A stretch of DNA of 64,000 nt, taken from NCBI RefSeq assembly GCF_013870525.1, contig NZ_JACBXD010000025.1:1-64000 (forward strand), in the 5' to 3' direction. Both the position numbers and the translations under genes were made by a program. Under the pieces are notes generated by a model. The model was not told the DNA's origin, did not search any database, and saw only the letters and a program-made list of their open reading frames with translations. This DNA is from Amycolatopsis pittospori. GTDB taxonomy: Bacteria; Actinomycetota; Actinomycetes; Mycobacteriales; Pseudonocardiaceae. Below are positions 1 to 8,545 of this stretch, in pieces (position 1 is the first letter of the stretch; each line of letters starts with the position of its first letter).

Positions 1-414
1 CAGGGAGACGATCAGGTCGAGCAGGTCACGCCGGTAGCGCGCGGCCGAATGGAGCTCGATGGTGTCGTTGACGCCGAGCGCGATCACCACGAGGTCGGCG
101 GGGCCGAGTAGCGGCAGCAGTTCCTCGCGCACGACCCGGGCGTTGGCACCGGTCTTGCCGACGGCCTGCCAGGCGACCGCGCGGCCGTCCCGCGCGAGCT
201 CACCGGCCAGGCGTCCGGTCAGCGCTTCGGCGTGCGTCGCGGCCCCGACGCCGTCCACAGTGGACTCCCCCAGCACGGCCAGCCGCAGTGGGCGGCCCTC
301 GCCGTCGACGAGACCGGTCACCGGTCCTGCCGCGCCGGGCAGCCTGGGCGTCGTACGCCGTACCCGGACCGCTTGCGCGAGGAGGATCGGGGCCAGCACC
401 ACCGCGCGACTCAT
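1..414 (-). CDS. SGNH/GDSL-family hydrolase, partial (C-terminus outside window)
   Basis: Reading leftwards from an ATG at 414, the frame stays open to base 1, so about 138 residues are present and the C-terminal part is missing. The N-terminus is a short hydrophobic stretch. Residues about 49-53 (GESTV) match block I of SGNH hydrolases, with the nucleophile Ser in a GES rather than GDS setting. GANA further on resembles block II (Gly), and ALGVND resembles block III (GxND, oxyanion Asn). The family hydrolyses esters, lipids or acyl-sugars. The hydrophobic start suggests membrane association or export. The catalytic Asp-His block V would lie beyond the window edge and cannot be checked. Substrate unknown. 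Confidence 0.75.
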   Translation of the reverse strand, partial: MSRAVVLAPILLAQAVRVRRTTPRLPGAAGPVTGLVDGEGRPLRLAVLGESTVDGVGAATHAEALTGRLAGELARDGRAVAWQAVGKTGANARVVREELLPLLGPADLVVIALGVNDTIELHSAARYRRDLLDLIVSL

Positions 415-501
415 CACTCCGCGACCCTACTTCTCGCGTTCAGTCCTCTAGTGGCGATCGTTGCGCACGCAACAATCGCATTCAGAGGACTAAATGCGGA
501 G

Positions 502-1134
502 TCAGCCGTGGGCGATCGAGACCGTCTGGCGGATGAGTGTGTCGTCCGAAGCGGCGCGAAGCAGGTAGTCAGCGACGTCGGCGCGGTTGATGGTGAAGCT
601 GCCTCGGACGTTGCCGTCGGTGCTGGCGGCGATCACCCCGGTGTGCGGGCCGTTCAGCAGCCGCGGCGGGCGCACGATCGTCCAGTCGAGGTCGCTCGCG
701 TTCACGATCCGCTCGGCGGCGATCATGTCGGCGAAGTTGTGCTTGAGGACCTGGCCCAGGATCGGTTTGACGAGGTTCCTGGTGAAGAAACCGTCGCCGT
801 CGACGAACGCGCCGCTGGCGGAAACCACCAGCAGCCGCCGGGTTCCCACAGAACGCATCGCGGCGAGGGCGGCGTGCGCCCCGTCGGTGACGACGGTCGT
901 CGGCTTCCGGTCGTGTGCGCCGAGCGCCGAGATCACCGCGTCGCGCCCGGACACGGCCTCGGTCAGCACGCCGTGCTCGGACAGCCTGGCGACGACGACC
1001 TCCAGCAGGCCGCCCTCCGCGTTCAGCCGGGACGGGTCGCGGACGACCGCCGTGACGTGGTGGCCAGCGGCCAGGGCCTGCTTGACGACCTCGGTGCCGA
1101 TTCCGCCGGTCGCCCCGAAAACGGTGAGCTTCAT
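502..1134 (-). CDS. NAD(P)-binding oxidoreductase of the atypical SDR (NmrA-like) type
   Basis: The 210-residue protein opens with MKLTVFGATGGIG, a GxxGxxG dinucleotide-binding motif directly after the first beta strand. It has the length and fold signature of NAD(P)H-binding atypical short-chain dehydrogenases. A VVSASGAF segment follows mid-protein, and there is no clear YxxxK pair, as is usual in this branch. The ATG at 1134 is preceded by AGAGAGG. It is divergent from a TetR-family gene, and the shared 97-bp gap holds a perfect 13-bp inverted repeat, so repression by that regulator is likely. The natural substrate is not predictable; quinone or aldehyde reduction, or a redox-sensing role, are possible. 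Confidence 0.85.
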   Translation of the reverse strand: MKLTVFGATGGIGTEVVKQALAAGHHVTAVVRDPSRLNAEGGLLEVVVARLSEHGVLTEAVSGRDAVISALGAHDRKPTTVVTDGAHAALAAMRSVGTRRLLVVSASGAFVDGDGFFTRNLVKPILGQVLKHNFADMIAAERIVNASDLDWTIVRPPRLLNGPHTGVIAASTDGNVRGSFTINRADVADYLLRAASDDTLIRQTVSIAHG

Positions 1135-1154
1135 GATCGCGCCTCTCTGGGTTA

Positions 1155-1186
1155 GTGAACACTCACCCACTATGGTGAGTGTTCAC
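1155..1186. promoter_or_regulatory. Palindromic operator between divergent oxidoreductase and TetR genes
   Basis: GTGAACACTCACC (1155-1167) is followed after six bases by its exact reverse complement at 1174-1186. The dyad sits between two divergent starts (1134 and 1232), the usual place for a TetR operator. A TGAACACTCACC-type half-site fits TetR proteins of oxidoreductase pairs. The assignment to the adjacent regulator is inference. Confidence 0.75.
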
Positions 1187-1231
1187 TGACCACTTGTCGA
1201 GCGAACGCTGAGAAGCCCTCAGGGAGGGACC

Positions 1232-1816
1232 GTGGGAAGCCGGGAGGACATCGTCGCCGCAGCGGCGAAGGTGATGCGCGAGCAGGGCTACGCGCACGCC
1301 ACCACTAAGGCCATCGCGCAGGCGGCCGGGTACTCCGAGGCGCTGTTGTACAAGCATTTCAAGGACAAGACCGAGATCTTCATGAGCGTGCTGACCGAGC
1401 GGCTGCCCGCGCTCGGGACGACCTTGGACGAGCTGATGAAGACCGCGGCCGAAACCCCGCTCGCGACGAACCTGACCAGGCTGGCGCGGATCACGCTGTC
1501 GTTCTACCTGGAGAGTTTCCCGATCGCGGTGTCGCTGTTCTCCTCACGGGAACTGCTCGCGACCCATCGGGAACGGGTGACGAACAGGCAGGCGGGGCCG
1601 GACGTCCCGCTCGCACGCGTCACCGAGTACCTCGGCGAGGAGACCCGGCTCGGCCGGATCCGCGAGGACGCGGACCTGGAGGCGGCGGCGTCCCTGCTGC
1701 TCGGGGCCTGTTTCCAGTACGCGTTCCTGGTGTCCTTCGAAGATCGCGACCCGGCGGAAGAGGAACTGGACACGTGGGCGGAAAGACTCGCGACGACGCT
1801 GGCGCGAACGCTCTGA
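1232..1816 (+). CDS. TetR/AcrR family transcriptional repressor
   Basis: The 194-residue protein has a TetR DNA-binding domain at residues about 5-50: helices around EDIVAAAAKVMREQGY, then TTKAIAQAAGYSEALLYKHF, the recognition helix being the SEALLYKHF part. The rest is an all-helical ligand-binding domain. Start is the GTG at 1232, with AGGGAGG just upstream. The gene faces away from the NAD(P)-binding oxidoreductase across a perfect palindrome, so it probably represses both genes until a small ligand is bound. Confidence 0.9.
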   Translation: MGSREDIVAAAAKVMREQGYAHATTKAIAQAAGYSEALLYKHFKDKTEIFMSVLTERLPALGTTLDELMKTAAETPLATNLTRLARITLSFYLESFPIAVSLFSSRELLATHRERVTNRQAGPDVPLARVTEYLGEETRLGRIREDADLEAAASLLLGACFQYAFLVSFEDRDPAEEELDTWAERLATTLARTL

Positions 1817-1871
1817 CTTCTCGCGGAGTCGACCGACCGGCCTGATCGCGATCCGTCGCCGCAGCGCTGGG

Positions 1872-1917
1872 GTCGTGAGTGGTAAGTGTCGTTCTAACCC
1901 TCCTTATCACTCACGAC
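1872..1917. terminator. Inverted repeat between convergent genes, probable bidirectional terminator
   Basis: GTCGTGAGTGGTAAG (1872-1886) pairs with CTTATCACTCACGAC (1903-1917) with a single mismatch across a 16-base loop. It lies between the ends of two convergent genes (1816 and 1929). There is no clear U-tract, so it may also be a dispersed palindromic repeat. Confidence 0.55.
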
Positions 1918-1928
1918 ACCGCCGATCC

Positions 1929-2429
1929 CTACTTGCTCTTTCCGGCCCGCATCTCATGCCACTTGGCGTACATGTCGTTGAGCTCCTTGATCATGAAGCT
2001 CAGGAAGTCCCGCATCTCGGCGACCCGCTCGCCCGCCGGGGTGCCGGTGCCCAGCGCGGCGACGCCCTCGTCGGCGGCGTCGCGCCACAGGGTGATCATG
2101 CGGTCGCGTTTCATGAAGGTGGCGTACCAAAGGTCGTCGAAGAGCCGGTAGTGGTCGCGGCGCGAGCCGGGCTCGCGCTCTTTGGCGACCAGGCCGATCT
2201 GCTCCAGCCACCGTACGGCTCCCGAGATCGCCGCGGGGCTCACCGAAAGCTGGTCGGCCAGTTCGGCCGCGGTCAATCGGCCGGCGTCGGTGGTCATCAA
2301 CGCGGCGAACACCCTGGCCGGCATCCGCTGCATCCCGATCTGGGAGAGCGTGATGCCCAGGTGTTCCACGTAACGGCGGACGGCGTCCTCGTCTCTCTGG
2401 GTGCTCGAAGCACTCTCAGGCGTCGTCAT
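1929..2429 (-). CDS. GbsR/MarR-type winged-helix transcriptional regulator
   Basis: This 166-residue protein has a winged-helix core at residues about 30-95. The LTAAELADQLSVSPAAISGA segment is the helix-turn-helix, and LVAKEREPGSRRDHYRL is the wing. The architecture matches the GbsR branch of MarR regulators. I chose the ATG at 2429, preceded by GAGAGGA, over the upstream in-frame start at 2492, which would run through the divergent promoter region. It is divergent from an ABC exporter at 2524 and probably controls it. Such regulators commonly sense drugs or osmolytes; the effector is unknown. Confidence 0.85.
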   Translation of the reverse strand: MTTPESASSTQRDEDAVRRYVEHLGITLSQIGMQRMPARVFAALMTTDAGRLTAAELADQLSVSPAAISGAVRWLEQIGLVAKEREPGSRRDHYRLFDDLWYATFMKRDRMITLWRDAADEGVAALGTGTPAGERVAEMRDFLSFMIKELNDMYAKWHEMRAGKSK

Positions 2430-2484
2430 GGGCTCATCCTCTCGTACATCCCCCAGAGTGATCACACCATCCATACGTTTTCTT

Positions 2485-2506
2485 AACTTCACAACTTCGT
2501 GAAATC
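2485..2506. promoter_or_regulatory. Candidate operator/promoter region of the ABC exporter
   Basis: An AT-rich stretch within the 94-bp divergent gap carries TTCAC-N6-GTGAA (arms near 2488-2505) plus two copies of AACTTC spaced nine bases apart. It lies about 20 bases before the exporter start. Binding by the adjacent GbsR-like protein is inferred only from position and symmetry. Confidence 0.4.
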
Positions 2507-2523
2507 ACTGTACCTTCAGATCC

Positions 2524-3435
2524 ATGGAAAACGCCATCTCCATCTCCGGCCTCCACAAATCCTTCGGCCGGACCAAGGCCCTCGACGGTCTTGACCTGCA
2601 GGTACCCGCTGGGGAGGTGCACGGTTTCCTCGGCCCGAACGGCGCGGGGAAGTCGACCACCGTCCGGGTCCTGCTCGGCCTGCTCCATGCAGACTCGGGC
2701 GACGTCCGCCTGCTCGGCGGCGACCCCTGGAAGGACGCGGCGAGCCTTCACCGGCGCCTCGCCTACGTCCCCGGCGACGTCAACCTCTGGCCCAATCTCT
2801 CCGGCGGCGAGGTCATCGACCTGCTCGGGAGACTGCGGGGCGGGCTCGACCAGCGACGTCGCAAGGACCTCATCGAACGCTTCGACCTCGACCCCAAGAA
2901 GAAAGGGCGCACCTACTCCAAGGGCAACCGGCAGAAGGTCGCCATCGTGGCCGCGCTGGCCTCGCACGTGGATCTGCTGATCCTCGACGAGCCGACCTCC
3001 GGCCTCGACCCGCTGATGGAGGCCACCTTCCAGTACGCGATCCAGGAGGAGCGCGAGCAGGGCCGCACGGTGCTGCTTTCGAGCCACATCCTGGCCGAGG
3101 TCGAGGCGCTCTGCGACAAGGTCAGCATCATCCGCAACGGCCACACCGTGGAAAGCGGGACGCTGGCCGAACTGCGCCACCTCACCAGGACGTCGATCTC
3201 GGCCGAACTCGCCGGCCCGCCGAACGGGCTGGCGAACCTGGAGAACATCCACGACCTCAAGGTCGAGGGGAACCGGGTCCGCTTCGACGTCGAAACCCGT
3301 TCGCTCGACGAGGCCCTGCGACAGCTCACCCAGGTCGGCGTCCGCAGCCTGACCAGCCAGCCGCCGACGCTGGAAGAGCTGTTCCTCCGCCACTACACCA
3401 CCGAAGCGAGCACCACCGAAGCGAGCGCGAAATGA
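2524..3435 (+). CDS. ABC transporter ATP-binding protein (antibiotic-exporter type)
   Basis: A 303-residue nucleotide-binding subunit. Walker A is [10 protein letters not shown] near residue 38. The signature is the divergent YSKGNRQK form near 137, Walker B is [13 protein letters not shown] near 155, and the H-loop is LLSSHIL. A C-terminal domain of about 90 residues follows, as in DrrA-like drug exporters. It overlaps the downstream permease start by four bases (ATGA), so the two are translationally coupled. It powers efflux by the paired permease at the cytoplasmic membrane. The C-terminus carries a short repeat ([10 protein letters not shown]) from a duplicated sequence near 3405-3425. 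Substrate is unknown. Confidence 0.92.
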   Translation: MENAISISGLHKSFGRTKALDGLDLQVPAGEVHGFLGPNGAGKSTTVRVLLGLLHADSGDVRLLGGDPWKDAASLHRRLAYVPGDVNLWPNLSGGEVIDLLGRLRGGLDQRRRKDLIERFDLDPKKKGRTYSKGNRQKVAIVAALASHVDLLILDEPTSGLDPLMEATFQYAIQEEREQGRTVLLSSHILAEVEALCDKVSIIRNGHTVESGTLAELRHLTRTSISAELAGPPNGLANLENIHDLKVEGNRVRFDVETRSLDEALRQLTQVGVRSLTSQPPTLEELFLRHYTTEASTTEASAK

Positions 3436-5075
3436 CCGCGACGCTCAGCCGCCCCGCGCACGCGGCGGCCACCGGACCGGCGCACGGACTCGTCGGCACC
3501 TGGCAGCTGACCAGGCTCGCCCTGCGGCGGGACCGGGTCGTCCTGCCGATCTGGATCATCCTGCTCGGCATCATGCCTTCGACGTCGTCGGGCACGTTCG
3601 AAACGCTGTACCCAACGGCCGCCGAACGCGCCGGGCTCACCGCGAGCATGGGCGCGAACCCGTCGCTCTCGCTGATCTACGGCCCGGCCTTCGACCTCTC
3701 GACCGCGGGCGGGTTCACCGCGTGGCGACTCGGCGGTTTCCTCGCCCTGATCATCGGGCTGATGGCCGTCTTCACCGTCACCAGGCACACCCGCGCCGAG
3801 GAGGACACCGGCCGCGCGGAACTGCTGGCGTCCGCGGTGGTCGGCCGGTATGCCCTGCTCAGCGCGGCCGTGCTCGTGTCGGCCGGGGCGAGTGTCCTCA
3901 TCGGACTCATCGAGACCGGGCTGATGATCGGCGCGAAACTGCCCGCCGAAGGGGCGATCGCGCTCGGCGGCGTCACCGCGGCGACCGGGCTGGTCTTCAC
4001 CGCGATCGCCGCGGTCGCCGTCCAGGTGGCCGAATACTCGAGGACGGCCAACGGGATCGGCGCCACCGCCGTCGGCGTCGCGTTCCTCCTGCGCGCGGTC
4101 GGCGACTCGACGTCGGACGCGCAGTGGGTCTCGTGGTTGTCCCCGATCGGCTGGGCGCAGCGGCTCCGGCCGTTCGCCGACGAACGCTGGTGGGTGGTGC
4201 TGCTGCCGCTGGCCGCGACCGTGGTCGTCGGTGCCGTCGGCTACTCGTTGCTCCCGCGGCGCGACGTCGGGACCGGCCTCCTCCCGCCCCGTCCGGGGCC
4301 CGCCGAAGCCGCGGCGTCGCTCCGCAGCCCGTTCGCGCTGGCGTGGCGGCTGCACCGGGGCCCGTTGATCGGCTGGCTGATCGGCGTGGCGGTCTGCGCC
4401 GCGGTGTTCGGCTCGGTCGCGAGCGGGATCGGCGACGTCGTCGGGGAAAGCGCGCAGGCGAAGGAGATCTTCCAGCGCCTTGGCGGAACGGACGCGCTGA
4501 TCGACGCCTTCATGGCGGCGATGGCGGGCATGTTCGCCATGGTCGTCGCGCTCTACGGGGTGCAGGCCGCGCTGCGGCTCCGCACCGAGGAGACGGCGAT
4601 CCGCGTCGAGCCGCTGCTCGCGACGGGCGTCGGACGGCTGCGGCTGCTGGGAAGCCACCTGGTGTTCGCGTTCGGCGGCACGGCGCTGATGATGGTCGTC
4701 AGTGGTGTCCTCTTAGGACTGTCCAACGGGTTGCGGGGCGACGACGTCGGCGGCTCGATCGGCGACATGACGGTCGCGTCGCTCGCGCAACTCCCGGCGG
4801 TGTGGGTGATCGTCGGCCTCGCCGTGACGTTGTTCGGCCTGGCGCCGAAGTTCTCGACGGCGGCGTGGGCGATCGCCGGGCTGGCGTTGCTGCTCAGCCT
4901 GTTCGGCGCGGTGCTGAACCTGCCGCAGGTGCTGCTGGACGCGTCGCCGTTCTCGCACGTTCCGAAACTGCCCGCCGCGGAGTTCACCGCGACCCCGCTG
5001 ATCTGGCTCACCGGGGTGGCCGTGGTCGCGTTGGCGGCGGGACTCGTCGGCTGGCGTCGTCGCGACGTCGGCTGA
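3432..5075 (+). CDS. ABC transporter permease, polyketide-antibiotic exporter family
   Basis: This 547-residue integral membrane protein has about twelve hydrophobic segments in two similar halves, split by a hydrophilic linker near residues 270-300. That double-permease layout is typical of actinomycete exporters annotated as polyketide-antibiotic exporters (TnrB3-like). Its start overlaps the ATPase stop. Together the two form a complete exporter under the likely control of the divergent GbsR-like regulator. No biosynthetic genes are adjacent, so a housekeeping or xenobiotic-efflux role is as likely as self-resistance. Confidence 0.88.
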   Translation: MTATLSRPAHAAATGPAHGLVGTWQLTRLALRRDRVVLPIWIILLGIMPSTSSGTFETLYPTAAERAGLTASMGANPSLSLIYGPAFDLSTAGGFTAWRLGGFLALIIGLMAVFTVTRHTRAEEDTGRAELLASAVVGRYALLSAAVLVSAGASVLIGLIETGLMIGAKLPAEGAIALGGVTAATGLVFTAIAAVAVQVAEYSRTANGIGATAVGVAFLLRAVGDSTSDAQWVSWLSPIGWAQRLRPFADERWWVVLLPLAATVVVGAVGYSLLPRRDVGTGLLPPRPGPAEAAASLRSPFALAWRLHRGPLIGWLIGVAVCAAVFGSVASGIGDVVGESAQAKEIFQRLGGTDALIDAFMAAMAGMFAMVVALYGVQAALRLRTEETAIRVEPLLATGVGRLRLLGSHLVFAFGGTALMMVVSGVLLGLSNGLRGDDVGGSIGDMTVASLAQLPAVWVIVGLAVTLFGLAPKFSTAAWAIAGLALLLSLFGAVLNLPQVLLDASPFSHVPKLPAAEFTATPLIWLTGVAVVALAAGLVGWRRRDVG

Positions 5076-5093
5076 CCGGGGGTAACAGGGGAA

Positions 5094-5132
5094 ACCGTGG
5101 AGGCCGCTTCATCGGGGGGCGGCCTCTACGGT
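5094..5132. terminator. Strong hairpin terminator between convergent genes
   Basis: ACCGTGGAGGCCGC (5094-5107) pairs with GCGGCCTCTACGGT (5119-5132) with one mismatch. The loop is 11 bases. The hairpin lies between the exporter operon and the leftward lipoprotein gene, whose TAG stop falls inside the stem. Confidence 0.75.
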
Positions 5133-5605
5133 GCTTGCTTCACCTCGCCTCCGGGGGTGACGACCAGCTTCGCGATCGGCACCCCGCCCCCGCATTTCTC
5201 GCCCGCCGGGTAGGTGAGCACCGGCGTGACGTCGAGGACATGGGGCTTGCCGTCGTCGAAGGTCACCGTGGTCTTCACCGGTGTGACCGGCAGCCCCTGG
5301 ACGGGCACGGACGTGTACTTGCCGCCGGTGGGCACCGCCTGCGCCGAGCACACGTCGCCGGTGCAGCCCTGGTCCCGGCTGGCGCTGCTCGGCATCAGTT
5401 CGGCGGATTCGGTCACGCATCTGCCCGCCCAGCACAACTCCATCGACGCCCGGGTGATCCCGGCCGCCGCCTCCGGCGGGACGTCGAGCGAGATCCCCTC
5501 CATCAAGGCGATGGCGGGACACTGTTCACCGCCCCCGGCACCCGAGGACTGGCCGCAAGCGGTCAATGTCGCGAGCAGGAACACGAAAACGGGTAGGCGC
5601 CGCAT
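5126..5605 (-). CDS. Putative secreted lipoprotein
   Basis: The 159-residue protein begins with a lipoprotein signal peptide: MRR, a hydrophobic core, then a LTAC lipobox with Cys at residue 17. It should be lipidated and anchored on the outer face of the membrane. The mature part has six further Cys, which could form disulfides, in a beta-rich, Pro/Val/Thr-rich sequence. I recognise no catalytic motif. It may form an envelope pair with the membrane protein just upstream (5642-5983). Confidence 0.75.
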   Translation of the reverse strand: MRRLPVFVFLLATLTACGQSSGAGGGEQCPAIALMEGISLDVPPEAAAGITRASMELCWAGRCVTESAELMPSSASRDQGCTGDVCSAQAVPTGGKYTSVPVQGLPVTPVKTTVTFDDGKPHVLDVTPVLTYPAGEKCGGGVPIAKLVVTPGGEVKQAP

Positions 5606-5641
5606 ACCGGGCAGACGTCGCGGAGGGCCGCCGCGGTTGCA

Positions 5642-5983
5642 TCAATCGCGGCGGGATTCCGTGTTCGAACTGGGCGGGAGCGTTGTCGGAGTGCTCGACG
5701 ACGTCGAAGTGGTGGACGGCGTCACGGTCCGGGTCACCGTGCGCGGCACCGGAACGCTGGTGCGGGTGACCGTGAGCGGTTCCTGCACGATGCCCGACAC
5801 GGTGACCGTGACCGGGCCGATCGACCGGGAAATCGTTGCCGGGGAAGGGGTCGTGCCGACTTCGTGGACACGGGGCAGCGGCTCGCGCCCGGCGACGAGA
5901 AGGGCGGCGACGAGCAGTCCGGTGGCGACACCCGCTAGAGCCGCGACCGTGACGGAACCGGTGGTGGGACCCTGACCGAACAT
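5642..5983 (-). CDS. Small membrane-anchored protein with Thr/Ser/Pro-rich external tail
   Basis: About 113 residues: one transmembrane helix (residues about 10-32, Ala/Val/Leu-rich) followed by a low-complexity outer region rich in Val-Thr and Thr-Ser-Pro repeats. The short cytoplasmic N-terminus and long disordered tail suggest an envelope protein, but no domain is recognisable. The ATG at 5983 was preferred; an in-frame ATG at 6001 would add six residues. The stop lies 36 bp from the lipoprotein start on the same strand, so co-transcription is likely. Confidence 0.6.
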   Translation of the reverse strand: MFGQGPTTGSVTVAALAGVATGLLVAALLVAGREPLPRVHEVGTTPSPATISRSIGPVTVTVSGIVQEPLTVTRTSVPVPRTVTRTVTPSTTSTSSSTPTTLPPSSNTESRRD

Positions 5984-6077
5984 CCAGCACCCCCTCGCCA
6001 TGCGAAGCGCAGGTACGAGGACTACTCGCGTTGATCTTACGTTTTGTTACGCAGCGTGCAAGTTGAGTGGAATGTCC

Positions 6078-6626
6078 TCAAGCCGCTTTACGCAGGCCAT
6101 CGACCACGACGCGGACGAGATGACGGCTTTCGGGTGAGTACCGTTCCGCGGCGAGACAGCCGGCGATCAGGGCGCGCAGGTCGTCGCCGTCGATGTCCTC
6201 GCGCACCGCACCCGCGGCCTGCGCCCGCATCAGCAACGCCTGCACCGCCGACCGGAAATCGGTTCCCGCCTCGGCCTTGAAGCCGAGCCCCGTCGTCTCG
6301 GCGAGCGCGTCGCAGAGAGCCCGGTTGCGGGACGCCTGCTGGACGACGCGCTTGAAGAAGTCGAAGAAGGCCGCGCCGGGGTCTCCGGCGGTCAGCGATT
6401 CGCGGGCCTCGCGTGCGAACTGCTCGATGCGCTCCAGCACGACCGCCTGGAAGAGCGCTTCCTTACTGGGGAAATGCCGGTAGACCGTGCCCGCGCCGAC
6501 GCCGGCGATCCGCGCGATCTCGTCGAGGGGGACGGCCAGACCGTCGACGGCGAAAGCCTCTTCGGCCGCTGCGAGCACCTTCGCTCGGTTGCGTCGCGCG
6601 TCGGCGCGCAGCACGGGCTTGTCCAC
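6078..6626 (-). CDS. TetR/AcrR family transcriptional regulator
   Basis: A 182-residue regulator with a typical N-terminal helix-turn-helix: NRAKVLAAAEEAFAVDG, then VPLDEIARIAGVGAGTVYRHF with YRHF closing the recognition helix. The rest is a helical effector domain like that of small TetR proteins with the SBP-type C-terminal domain. The GTG start at 6626 follows GAGGAGGGG at a good distance. It is not divergent from a clear target; the nearest co-directional gene upstream is the YdjM-like membrane protein. Confidence 0.88.
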   Translation of the reverse strand: MDKPVLRADARRNRAKVLAAAEEAFAVDGLAVPLDEIARIAGVGAGTVYRHFPSKEALFQAVVLERIEQFAREARESLTAGDPGAAFFDFFKRVVQQASRNRALCDALAETTGLGFKAEAGTDFRSAVQALLMRAQAAGAVREDIDGDDLRALIAGCLAAERYSPESRHLVRVVVDGLRKAA

Positions 6627-6697
6627 TGTTCCCCTCCTCAACCGGGTCCGGCGTTCCGATTCAACGCTTCCGGCGACGAGGGCATTCCTCACTTGGG

Positions 6698-7486
6698 CTA
6701 CTGCACCGCGGTCTGCGCCCCGTCCGGTGTGAGGAAACCCTGGACCGTGGTGAACAAGTAGTCCCACACGCCGGGGATCAGCACGACCGCGGCGACCGCG
6801 AACACCGGGAAGATCAGCCGGTTCTCCACCTTCTTGCCGGTGCGGAACCGCAGCGGTTTCGGCGGCCGGATCTCGTACCAGGTCTCGCCCGCGATCGGGA
6901 TGGGGAACAGGAACGGGCAGCCGGATTCGGTCAGCGCGTCGCCGAGGCAGTGCACGAAACAGCCCGCGGCGACGGCGATACCGAGCCAGCCGGAGATTTC
7001 GGCGAGTTGCGCGGCCTTGTCGGGCGGCGCGGTCCAGACCCACCAGCCGACGGCGGCGCCGCTGACCGGCAGGAGCCAGTCGCCGAGCGCGCCTTCCGCG
7101 AGCAGCAGGCCCAGGACGACGACGCCGAACACCGCCCACGGTCCGCCGGTTTCGGTGCCCCAGGAGGTCAGGAAGCCGAGGCCGACCGCGAAGAGCACGG
7201 TGTGCGAAAGGTGCCGGTGCTTACCGGTGACCTTCTCGTCGCGGGGGCCCTTGGTCAGGGCGTAGAGGGCCGCCGAAACGCGGCGCAGGAACCAGGAGAT
7301 GGCCCCGGTGAACCAGCCGAGGAGCCGCGACGCGCGGGCTCCCGGGTGGTCGAGGTCCGGCAGGAGGGCGAACCCGGCCGTGGTCGCGGCGAACACGACC
7401 GCCTGGTGCACCGTGCCCGCCCCGACGACGGGTGCGAGCGCGAGGCCCGCGCACCAGCCGGTCAGGGCATGCGTCCGCCCCATCAT
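6698..7486 (-). CDS. YdjM/DUF457-type membrane-bound metal-dependent hydrolase
   Basis: The 262-residue protein has about five hydrophobic segments. It carries the family's conserved acidic/His signatures: LLPDLDHP near residue 40 and HRHLSHT near residue 92. A further FVHCLGDALT element in the second half supplies more possible metal ligands. Members are called LexA-regulated inner-membrane putative hydrolases, but their reaction is not established. It starts with tandem ATGs at 7486. No partner gene is evident. Confidence 0.8.
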   Translation of the reverse strand: MMGRTHALTGWCAGLALAPVVGAGTVHQAVVFAATTAGFALLPDLDHPGARASRLLGWFTGAISWFLRRVSAALYALTKGPRDEKVTGKHRHLSHTVLFAVGLGFLTSWGTETGGPWAVFGVVVLGLLLAEGALGDWLLPVSGAAVGWWVWTAPPDKAAQLAEISGWLGIAVAAGCFVHCLGDALTESGCPFLFPIPIAGETWYEIRPPKPLRFRTGKKVENRLIFPVFAVAAVVLIPGVWDYLFTTVQGFLTPDGAQTAVQ

Positions 7487-7537
7487 CGTGCTGCCCCCAG
7501 GTGTCGCGGATCACGAGCCCACGACCGTAGCGGGGGA

Positions 7538-7891
7538 TCAGGCGGGGGGCTCCTCCGACACGCTGAGGTGCTCGGCGACGCCGGTGAGCTCGATCACTCG
7601 GCTCACCTGGGGGCTGGGCACCACTTCGAGCTCGACCGCCTTCTCGGCGGCCTGGCGCTGTGCCTGGAGCACCACGTTCAGCGCCGAGGAGTCGAAAAAG
7701 GTCACACCGGTCAGGTCGGCGACGACCCGTCCGGACGGCTTGTCCGTGATCAGGGCCCCGAGGGTCTCCTGCAGCTGCGGGCTCGTCAGCAGGTCGAGCT
7801 CACCGGTGACCACCACGCGGGGTACGGAGGCCTCGGAGTCCAGCGTGATGCTGAAGCCGGGCGGCGTGGTGTTCTGCTCCGCTGCGGGCAT
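7538..7891 (-). CDS. STAS-domain anti-sigma factor antagonist
   Basis: A 117-residue single STAS domain. The conserved phosphorylation loop is at FFDSSALNV (Ser in the DSSA motif), preceded by VVADLTGVT. In partner switching the unphosphorylated antagonist binds an anti-sigma kinase and frees the sigma factor; phosphorylation of the Ser by the kinase reverses this. The ATG at 7891 is seven bases after AGGAG and was preferred over in-frame ATGs at 7897 and 7906. Its likely partners are the two HATPase proteins at 8546 and 9810, close by but on the other strand. Confidence 0.88.
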   Translation of the reverse strand: MPAAEQNTTPPGFSITLDSEASVPRVVVTGELDLLTSPQLQETLGALITDKPSGRVVADLTGVTFFDSSALNVVLQAQRQAAEKAVELEVVPSPQVSRVIELTGVAEHLSVSEEPPA

Positions 7892-8099
7892 GCACATTCT
7901 CCTCATCAGGTGAGAACCGGCGCTCGGCGCGCCGGGCTCGCCTGTGGTCTCAAGCTACGGCCGCGCCCTGTCCGGACACGGACGCACGCTCTTCTTCGGC
8001 GGGAGCTGTCCCCGCAACGACAGTCCCAACCCTAACCCAGTCCGGACGGGGCGCCACGATCGCCGTCACGCGCGTCGCCGACCGGTGTCCGGCGAGCGC

Positions 8100-8408
8100 T
8101 CAATGAGCGGCCAGCGTCTTGCGCCCGGCGCGGCGTTCGCGCAGGAACAGTTCGCGGCGCTCGATCTCGCCGAGGCCGCCCCAAATCCCGTACGGCTCCT
8201 GCACCGCCATCGCGTGCTTGCGGCACTGCGCCAGCACGGGACAGGTCTGGCAGATCGCCTTGGCACGGGACTCGCGCCGCTCGCGGGCCGATCCGCGCTC
8301 GTTGTCCGTGTGGAAGAACAAGCTGCTGTCGGCGCCTCGGCACGACCCACGGAGCTGCCAGTCCCACTCTTCCGCCACCACGTTCGGCAGCCGGCTCACG
8401 TCAGCCAT
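8100..8408 (-). CDS. whiD: WhiB-family Fe-S transcription factor, WhiB3/WhiD type
   Basis: The 102-residue protein has the four-Cys WhiB signature: C23, then C53-x2-C56-x5-C62, which bind a 4Fe-4S cluster. The GIWGG turn and a basic C-terminus follow. The WDWQLRGSCRG and FFHTDNERG segments match the WhiB3/WhiD subgroup rather than WhiB1, 2 or 4. WhiB3 senses redox and nitric oxide; WhiD is needed for spore maturation in Streptomyces. WhiB proteins act with the principal sigma factor. It is divergent from the anti-sigma/sigma operon, so both may respond to stress or development. Confidence 0.9.
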   Translation of the reverse strand: MADVSRLPNVVAEEWDWQLRGSCRGADSSLFFHTDNERGSARERRESRAKAICQTCPVLAQCRKHAMAVQEPYGIWGGLGEIERRELFLRERRAGRKTLAAH

Positions 8409-8481
8409 GTCGGTCCCCGCCCTTTCCAGGAGATCGTTTGTCGCCCGTTACATGCCCGCCCCCTGCGCGAATCAAACGTGG

Positions 8482-8507
8482 GTTTGGTTTGCTCACACCC
8501 AGGGCAT
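8482..8507 (+). promoter_or_regulatory. Sigma-B/F-like promoter of the anti-sigma/sigma operon
   Basis: GTTT (8482-8485), 16 bases, then GGGCAT (8502-8507) resembles the actinobacterial sigma-B-type consensus GNNT-N14-16-GGGTAY. It ends about 40 bases before the kinase start. Autoregulation by the sigma factor encoded downstream is inferred. Confidence 0.5.
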
Positions 8508-8545
8508 CTGTCGACACGGCAGTGCAGCTCCAGAGAGGAACACAC

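Noticed and set aside
3393-4658. A 421-codon frame on the minus strand
   Set aside because: It is opposite the ABC permease gene and encodes an Arg/Asp/Gly-rich sequence with no motif or ribosome site.
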